A DNA stretch of 64,000 nt from Antitrichia curtipendula (taxonomy: Eukaryota > Streptophyta > Bryopsida > Hypnales > Leucodontaceae): contig OX579637.1 in NCBI GenBank assembly GCA_951230915.1, positions 28,334,001 to 28,398,000 of the forward strand, written 5' to 3'. Position numbers and translations under genes: made by a program. Below, piece after piece: positions 56,170-64,000 of this stretch (the first letter of the stretch is position 1; each line of letters starts with the position of its first letter). The notes under the pieces were generated by a model. The model was not told the DNA's origin and did not search any database. It saw only the letters and a program-made list of their open reading frames with translations.

Positions 56170-57020
56170 AGACGAAAACATGAATCCGATTATTCTGTCC
56201 ATAACTTAGTACTAAGCGATTTTATGAACACCCGCCCGGTCACTTGTTGCGATCACCGAGCATAGCGTGAGACCCACTAGTGACCCTCTCGGTCCCGAGA
56301 CTGGGGGGCACACTCTAAGCTGTATGCACAGCCAAGAAGCCAGTATGCGTAACAAGACAGTCACACAAAAAAGACAGTGCTTCCGACAACAAGACTTATA
56401 ACTGAATGCAGAATATCCTGTCCAGAATTTAGTATTGAGCGGACACAATGAACACCCGCCCGTCCACTGGTTGGATCACCGAGCATAGCGTGAGACCTAC
56501 CAGTGACCCTCTCAGTTCCGAGACTGGGGGGCAGACCCTAAGCCGTATGTACAGCCGCAGAGCTAATACGTGTAACAAGGCAGTCACACAAAAAAAGGAG
56601 TGCTTCCAACAACAAGACTTATAATTGAATGCAGAATATCTTGTCTAGAAATTAGTACTGAGCAGACATAATGAACACCCGCCCGTCCATTGGTTGGGAT
56701 CATTGAGCATAGCGTGAGACCCACCAGTGATCCTCTCGGTCCCGAGACTGGGGAGCAGACCCTAAGCCGTATGCACAGCCGTAGAGCCAATACGCATAAC
56801 AAGGCAATCACATGAAAAAGGAATTTCTTCCAAAAACGAGACATAATCTTGAATGCAGATTTTCCTGTCCAGAATTTAGTACTAAGCAGTTTTATGAACA
56901 CCCACTTGGTCCACTGGTTGCAATCACCAAGCATAGCGTGAGACCCACCAATGATCCTCTCGGTCCTGAGACTGGGGGGCACACCATTCACCGTATGCAT
57001 AGCCGCATCAACGCACCGTC
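56170..57020. repeat. 223-bp tandem repeat, four units
   Basis: TGAACACCC recurs at 56225, 56449, 56672 and 56895, so the period is 223-224 bp. Each unit carries CATAGCGTGAGACC, a CTCGGTCCCGAG palindrome followed by ACTGGGG, GTATGCACAGCCG-type words and CTTATAA(C/T)TGAATGCAGA. Units are highly alike, unlike the old 177-bp array. The block abuts the 5' end of gene E (minus) and precedes F (plus), the intergenic position between divergent genes. Confidence 0.9.
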
Positions 57021-58727
57021 ACTGACACACCCTCATTGACACCAATCCCGTGATCACTCACTCGTGAATCATGCCGCTGCATTCTACTTTCTACGGTTGT
57101 CTGGTTAAACCAGTATGATCAAATCGGGATCTTTGACGGGGGGATCGGGGGATGTCATCTACCTGGTGATCTTGGATGAGACCGGATCATCTCAATATGA
57201 ATAATAGTGAACTAAAACTGGAACTGGGCAAATAGTCTTGACAATTTTCACAATTGTCACTCATTTGGATTCAGGAGATTGAGTGAGATTTTATTAGGAA
57301 ATGTTCTAATATTATTTCTTGAGATTCTGACAGTTCAGGTTGTGGTTATTGTCCTGTACAATTTATAGATCGAAATTGAGCCCTATGGGTTTATCCCAAA
57401 ACCAGACATTGTAATTCTCCTTATGGTGCGTTCAGCAGTTTGTCCATTCGAAACCCATTTCGCTATTTGACATGTATCAGGTGACTAGCCCCTCTTAACC
57501 TAAGTCCACTTTTAAGCAATGTTCGGAGTCGGAGGGTGTTGTTGTCATTGAGTCATTCGATGATTTTGTACTTGCTCTTGATTTTTGTGCTGAATTCATG
57601 AATTACAATTCCATATTCATTTTGATTAATAAATATGACTACCAACTCTAGAAGGTAAAGCTGAGTACACTAGAGGGATTCAGTTTAGAAAGTTCACTAT
57701 TACAAAATCCTTCAACCGGGGTACCCTTACCCATGACCATCCAACTAAGGGGTTCTTTACATTCTGTGTATTAATGGATAGCCAACAACCTAATGAACCT
57801 GATTCATAATAGAATTTGAATTCCAAAGCACTTTCGTATGACATCTTGAGATCGACTTCCCAAAATTTTCCACTATTTTGGAAGTGACGATTATGGTTAC
57901 AATGACGGTTATGGGTGAGGCTAATTTAGACTTCTTCTTAATCATTCAAGATGTGCTACTGAGATTATTGCAAATGTCCTACGTCTTTTATAATTTACAA
58001 AATACCCATTGGTCTTGGAGATTGATGATACAATGATTAATTTGGGATCCTTCCATTCTAGGGATTTTTTTTCCGTTGGACGTACTGTAGCTAACCACCC
58101 TGGGAGGGCCGGCTTCGGTTGGATACCGTGCATTTAATATCAAATAGAAGAGGTATTGTGCTAGTTGTAAATGATCAACCACTTATTCCGATGAGAATTT
58201 AATAATCATTAACAATTCTTTGTATATGATTGACTGTATTTTATGAAGACATATTCAATGAGTAGTAGTGTCAATTTCCTGACGGTTGTCAATGATTGTT
58301 GGACTTCATAGTTCGAGTGTTCTTGGAAGTATACACTGTATTGCATACCATCTGGATATAATATTTGTATTTGAAGTATAAGTATTCTTCCTACAGAATT
58401 ATGAATGATACCTATTCTCATAAATTGTTTTTTGTTATTGATTATGTTTGCTGGATTGGCGATTGGATATATGCCTGGATTTTCTATGTCAATTGCCATA
58501 ATTTGCATTGTCCGGGATTATGGTGGGAAGAAATTGGTCACCTTCAAATGACGAGTACTAAGTAGGTGGGGGTCTTTATCAGCTTGGGCGTCCTTTAATA
58601 GGGACGGATTCAATATGGCGACTCTCTCAATGTCCAGACCTTTGCGAATGTTCCATCTCTTGTTCTTGTTAGTGATTCTTGTGTCATTCACTGATATGCT
58701 TTGTGATACTTCTCTTGTGCACTTGCG
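57021..58727. promoter_or_regulatory. Upstream region of transposase gene F
   Basis: About 1.7 kb between the 223-bp repeats and the first supported codons of F. No motif-supported frame. It presumably contains F's promoter and untranslated exon(s), but I see no decisive promoter element. Confidence 0.35.
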
Positions 58728-61700
58728 ATGAGTGAAGTCGGTTTACGCAATTCAATGGCACTTGTGCGGACACTAGGAGATGCGGTTCCAATTTCTTTTC
58801 CAGTTAGGGACATGGGATTTGCGGTCATGTGTGCATTGCGTTTGAGTATTTGTTTTCGCTTTTCTGATACCTCAATGCACATTGACGAGGAAATTTTTGA
58901 TAGTACCACCGGCAAACTGTCCCATACACTAGTCTAGGAGCCTATCCAAGACAATATCCCTAGCATATGGCATCTGAAGCCGGGTTCGTATGTAGTGTAC
59001 GGATTACCCTTGGCTATTGGTGGCTCATCTAATGGTGAGGTTTCGCTAAAATTGTCATCGACTAGTTCGTATCAGATGCCCCTTACATCACGAGTGAAAA
59101 TAGAGCCTGGAGTTGATGTTATTTTAATTGACAGTGACGAATCAAACGACTTGTCACCGCCGTGCAAGGTTCAGAAACAGATGCCGTCTCCTTGCCGTCC
59201 ATTTGCAATACCGTCTTCTGTATCTTATGCAACGTTGCTGAATACCTCTACAAGTGGATCGGGGATATCCATTATTTCATGCCTTTGAAAGTTGTGCCAC
59301 ATGAAAGGGTCACGGAATCAGTTGAAGAGGATAGATTACGATTCTATTCTAGTACATCAGGTCGACTTTGTCCCTCCAGTGTTTAATGGCGATATCATAT
59401 TTGAGTTACCGGCTCTCGGCGAGTTCGGTCAACAATGTCAGGCAAAGCTTCTAAGCGGGATGGAGAGACGCTATGACGGTCACGTTTGGTCCAACTTGCA
59501 TACGACTAACATAAAAAATGGAGACGGGTTGACATTTCGGTTATCAGCTTGTGTCAGGCACCTTCGTTGTGGAAATGGCGACTGCGAGTATCTATCACGT
59601 AAGCACCGTGTGGCACTTTCAAACGAAACAGAATGGGATGGATGTTCTCCTGTAGCTTTCGAGGTTGGTCCTATCCCTCCTGCTGGTTCAACCATTTCAT
59701 ACAAAATTTGTTGTGAGGTCCCCATATGTATTGCTACTTGTTCTGCTAAGATATATTACGTAGTTGGAATTTCGGGGACGCAGCGAGCGTATGTTCACCT
59801 CGAATTTCATAATCATCCTGTGAAAGACGGAGATTGTTGTGCATCAAAAGAGAGAACTTAGAATCTCATTTCGGATCAAGTGGGGAGGAACCCTTCTGGG
59901 ACAAACTCTTCTATTCTTTTGGAGGCAAGCAAGGTATTTTTGGGGGGGATGCTTCTGCGGCCGGAGGGAGCACCATCAGTGAATCTTGGAATGGATGAAC
60001 TTGTGCCAAGTATAGAGAAGTGCAAGTTCATGAGTTCTCCGAGCATTCAAAACAAAGTCACCACCTTCAAGTATTTTAGGAGATTCGGTGTAATGGATAG
60101 CATTCTGAAGCTATGCGGCTGCAACAATTGGGCTTATGTTCAAGAAAACATGTTTCTTAGTCAGGGCTCGGATTTGGACAAGGTCTTCATTTTTAAAATG
60201 TCCGAGGTTGGACTGGGAAGTGGCGTTGATCTGGTGGAACAAATGCAACAGGGCGGTGACCTTCAAAATTCTTGGATCATGTTTGATCATGTCAAACGAG
60301 TGAAAGACTGGACAACTATAGGATGTCACGTATACGATCCCATTTACTGCAAGGTCATGACAATCACTGTCTGTGACATGCAATCAGAAGATAGTACAGC
60401 GCAAATTTTTTTTTGGACAAATTTGAATGCGGTTATGGAAAGGCATGGAATTCCATTGCCTAATTTCAAGGGTTTTATGGTGGATTGCACACAGGCAAAC
60501 TGGAATGCAGTGAGAATCATCTACGGGGGTGGTGATCCCACACAAAATATGGTCAATCGAGAACGTACTTGTTTATTTCATTAGACACAATCCATGGAAA
60601 AGCATACAAAAGCAGACATTCGTTTGGATCTTCAAGATCAGCATCCAAAACTTTGTAAGCAGTATAAGGATGCAACTTCGTTAGCAGTGGCAGACATTCG
60701 ATTCAATGCCATTCAAAGTTGGTGGCATTCATCCGGGGCGGCAACCGAAGCTGGGATTCATTACCTCCAGTTATGGCTCGCTTTCTGCCACTTTCGTTAC
60801 AAACAGTGGGGAGGCTTCATGCAGATCGTAAGATTATCCCTTGATTTCATTCTTACTTTGTTTGAGGTATTATGGATGTGCATGTACAAATATGTTAAAT
60901 ACTGAATTTTGGTTTGGCATTTAATCACATCATAGAGAGACATTGACTTTTTTGACGTGTACTACCTCCAAGCATAATGTAGGCGTTAGTGAATTGCTAC
61001 CTACAAGCATAATGATGTCAGCATTTGTTGAAATCTTCTTTGAATCCTGGTTATCATGTTTTGTCCATAGGATTTGCCTGCTCATGAGGTGGCAGAGATG
61101 CCATCTTGCAACTTGGCAGAGACGGTCCATAACAAATGGCAGCAATAGTCAGGCAAGCGAGGAAATGATCTGTACGTTGCAACGGTTGATGATTATGTAA
61201 GAGCATTTATGCAGATGGTTCGTTATTACCAATTTCTGAAGGGTGAGAACCCAGGAACTAGTCCAGGAAAGACAGATTTGCAGCTTCGAGTAGCGCAGCG
61301 CACTGGGGATCCCAGAAAGCTAAACGATGCAATGCAAACCATCCCGGGTGCTGGTGAATATTGCAAAAGGGATCCTCACTTATCCGGGGCGGAGTTTTTT
61401 GGATCGCAAGGTCGGATGCCAAACCTGCCGTTAGGGTCTGAGCATGAGTCACATCGCTCGGACAAAGTCAATTTCTCCAAACCTTGGACGGGAACGAGAA
61501 GAACAAGGGCAAGTACATCAACTATTCCTCGTGATACAATTGCTGAAGAAGCCTCACCACAAGATACAAGGACAATGTCGGATAATCCTGGTGGCCCTGT
61601 AAATGTGCCATCCACTTCCCAGGCCTTTCGAGTACTGAGAGTCCAGGAGACTTCATGCGTCAGATCAGTCAAAGTGGCATTTTGCTAAACTGTCAAAGAC

Positions 61701-62523
61701 TTTGTCGAAGGTGTGCTTTGCCTTGCAGGCTATAACAAGAAGAAATGTGTTGCAAAGATTGTCTAAGGCAACAAAAGAACCACTGCTCCAACTTACACCG
61801 GCAACATGGATTGTTACCAAAAGAAACAAATTGAAATAACACAATTTTTCTTCTACAACGACGACATCGAGCGCTGCGTGAAAGGTACAAAGAGAAAATG
61901 GATAATGTCTAAATCCGATGTGCCTTGCATTTGGCCAGTCTTGAAAGGAACAAATCTTACGCCTGCGGAGATACTGCAGCTTCAGAATGCTGGCTTCGTC
62001 TACCCGAACGCCTTGAAATGTCACCACGCAGGCTTTTCGGTGAATTCACTTTACCGACCGATTTATCAGATATCAATGTTCCTGATTTTCCAGCCTAGCA
62101 TCCAAGCACCAGGCCTGGAAGGAAAATTTAGAGGAACCCAACTGCTCCTACCACAAAACAAGCGAACAATTGCGGTTTAGCAATTACCTTGATGGCTGCT
62201 GTCCAACAAATAACATTGATTCCGCATCTAGGGTTTGGATGCATTGTTACAATCGACTCTGGTGTTGAGCCTAACATTCAGCAATACATACTAACTATAG
62301 GGTCATATCCGGAATGCTCATGTCCTTATTTCAAGGAAATGTCTACTAAGGCACTGGGGAAGAGAGGACAATGGGCCAATTGCAAGCATTTATATTTCCT
62401 ATTTGTTGTCATTTGTCGCTTTGATGCAAAAGTAGATGCTTTCATTTATGCTCCAAGCTTCAGCTTTAATGAGATCAGACACATTCTAGAGAGTGGGATT
62501 TTACGGGGCACTAGCATTATGTA
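58728..62523 (+). pseudogene. Gene F: MULE-type transposase with SWIM zinc finger, decayed
   Basis: N-terminal part 58728-59288. Then 59292-60828 carries the Cys/His-rich block with RRYDGHVWSNLHTTNIKN and HLRCGNGDCEYL, then the DDE core: IGCHVYDPIYCKVMTITVCD (first Asp region), FKGFMVDCTQANWNAVR (second Asp) and the CLFH-TQSMEKHTK block where family members have Trp. An intron (about 60829-61070) separates a C-terminal exon with NLAETVHNKWQQ. The SWIM finger at about 62310-62400 reads ECSCPYFKEM then WANCKHLYFLF (CxC...CxH). Breaks are TAG at 58935, 59859, 60582 and near 61147, and single-base shifts near 59380 and 61840, the latter at a T5 run. A full-length but inactive transposase; MULEs excise and insert with 9-bp duplications. 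Confidence 0.75.
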
Positions 62524-63325
62524 GCTGGTAGTTCGTAAAATGCGGAATGTCGTTAGTGAAGCAATGTAACCAAAGTTCCTCATGGTACTTGAATTGTTTT
62601 ATAGTAAGTGTAGTGAGACTAAAAGGGCCACTACCACATTGACGTCTGAATTGGTTGAGACCATTATGTGTGCAATTCTTTCATTCTACACCCTATTTCA
62701 AGGACATTTGGATTATTTTGTTTACGTCAAGGTAGACATTAATGCTCGGCTTCAGCCACATCATAAAGCTATGGATGCACCTGATCATCTTTTGAATCAT
62801 CCTCTATAATTTTGGATTCGCAGGGCACTTACTTCCACCATTATAGAACTCTCTGCTTCCATATGTTTCTAACCTTGACGTAGGCCTAGTACATATCCGA
62901 CTATGAATATGAGAACCGTCAGTAATCCAGTGCCACGTCCACGATCATAGGGTCGTGGTCGTCCCTCCATTCTTGTAGGATCCAAGTGCAGTGTGGCATG
63001 ATACACTCTTGGTCTTACCTCCTAAACTGTAAGTTTTGAGGTTCCTAGATTCATGGCTGCACATATAGTTACAAATGAACATTTTACAGTTTCATGCACA
63101 TAGCTAGTAAAGCCGAACATGGTATAGGAGCCACCATATTAATGCATAGTCATGCACACATCACCTACGATTATAGGGTTCCCATTTTTCCGACCTTAGT
63201 CTTTCCTATTCCGTAAACCATGAACTAGGTTTGTAGTCAATGTGAAGTGAATTTTTTCCCTTTTTTTGGACTAAATGACAATGTTGATGTCTGCACCCAA
63301 CCTCATTTTTTTATACATCTTGTAC
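62524..63325. other. 3' flank of gene F
   Basis: A short frame (62582-62809) may be the last remnant of F's C-terminus. Beyond it I see a hairpin CCACGA...TCGTGG near 62939 and no gene. The right end of F's element could not be placed. Confidence 0.4.
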
Positions 63326-64000
63326 TTTTTAGGCATTGTTTTGCACATTAGCATTATCCTTCTCTGTCATCCATATCCACCCTATTTTCATCCATAGACA
63401 TTGTATTTGTCATCTAGGTTCATCCATTTTCATCATCAACATGCACCCTTTTTTCCATCCGAAGTCACTATTCTTAAGCACATTCAATCCTTTTTCATCC
63501 ACGTCCATCCTATTTTACACCACATCCACACTATTGTCCATCCCCAACCATTATATTTTTGGGCCACATGCATTCGTAACTCTAAACCGCATCCACCCTT
63601 TTTTCTCATCGTTGTCACTATATCTTTCATTCACAGTCATCTAAATTTTTCATCCAAAATCTCAATATTTTATACAACTTCACATCAACAGTCATCGTTC
63701 TTTTCATCCAACTTTTTCATCAACAGTCATCGTTCTTTCATCCAACTTTCTCATCCAAAAACTCAGTATTTTTCATCCAACTTCACATCAACAATCATCA
63801 TTCTTTTCATCCAACTTTCTCATTCAAAGTCAATGTACTTATCATCCAATTCTCCTCCATCTGGACAGACTTCAGTTTTTTTGTTCTTCATCCGCATCTT
63901 CAAAATTCTCTCATCCCTCATTTTGCAATTTATTTTTCTCTAATCCATTCAAAATCAACACTGGACGCTCAAGATTGTATGCTCTACGCTCCACGCTCGT
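63326..64000 (+). promoter_or_regulatory. TTCATCC-rich 5' region of a further copy beyond the window
   Basis: A plus-strand array of TTTTCATCCA-type words of the same kind as the region upstream of copy B, including a shared GGGCCAC word. Its last 40 bases (CTCTACGCTCCACGCTCG) match the start of copy B's leader (CTGCTCTACGCTCGCAT). I infer that a third copy of the A/B gene begins just past position 64000. The frames across it are compositional artefacts. Confidence 0.5.

Noticed and set aside
56584..57000. 138-codon frame on the minus strand
   Set aside because: It is a translation of the 223-bp tandem repeats.
11806..62523. U-to-C RNA editing restoring stop codons, as in some plant organelles
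   Set aside because: The DNA is nuclear-type with spliceosomal introns and transposons, and Trp-to-TAG changes would need a different edit.
63336..63943. Two overlapping frames of 102 and 180 codons
   Set aside because: Both are compositional products of the TTCATCC-rich region with no motif.

Overview
The window looks like repeat-dense nuclear DNA of a plant, most likely a bryophyte or other seed-free plant. The reasons are spliceosomal GT-AG introns, plant-type TTTAGGG words, a plant-type Gag zinc knuckle, and a SWIM-type MULE transposase of a kind I associate with moss and liverwort genomes. The organism call is an inference. I see no ordinary host gene, tRNA or rRNA. Every coding region I can support belongs to, or is carried by, a mobile element, and most carry in-frame stops and single-base frameshifts.

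Layout. 0-11 kb: AT-rich sequence with a decayed Gag fragment, a foldback MITE (6717-7243) and an unidentified charged reading frame near 10-11 kb. 11.8-16 kb, minus strand: a decayed DUF7869-type (transposase-like) gene whose leader intron holds about nine imperfect palindromes. 16.65-20.42 kb: a tandem array with a period near 177 bp, interrupted by a TTAA-flanked MITE. 21.3-30.2 kb, plus strand: a multi-exon gene ('copy A') encoding, in order, a helical N-terminus, a ParB-like segment, a methyltransferase-like segment, a coiled coil and an FCP1/NIF-type phosphatase domain. Its introns carry the same palindromes as the DUF7869 gene. 30.7-48.4 kb, minus strand: a paralogue ('copy B') split inside its phosphatase exon by an 11,868-bp DNA transposon ('element D', 32213-44080). 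D has an 8-bp target duplication (GCATGAGT), matching inverted ends and its own transposase-like gene, and is itself interrupted by a CCGGA-rich element with a Gag-like frame. 48.5-49 kb: a TTCATCC-rich 5' region of copy B. 50.0-56.2 kb, minus strand: a better-preserved multi-exon gene E joining a ParB-like segment to a DNA-methyltransferase-like C-terminus. 56.2-57.0 kb: four 223-bp tandem repeats. 58.7-62.8 kb, plus strand: a MULE-type transposase pseudogene F. 63.3-64.0 kb: another TTCATCC-rich region, suggesting a further copy starting just beyond the window.

Reading across the window, a ParB-like/methyltransferase-like gene twice lies divergent from a transposase gene with a tandem-repeat block between them (DUF7869 / 177-bp array / A, and E / 223-bp array / F). 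Together with short palindromes confined to introns, this suggests large eukaryotic transposons carrying a partition-like or modification-like cargo. Gene structures and repeats are read directly from the sequence. The ParB and methyltransferase assignments rest on motif recognition, and the functional link to the palindromes is a hypothesis.
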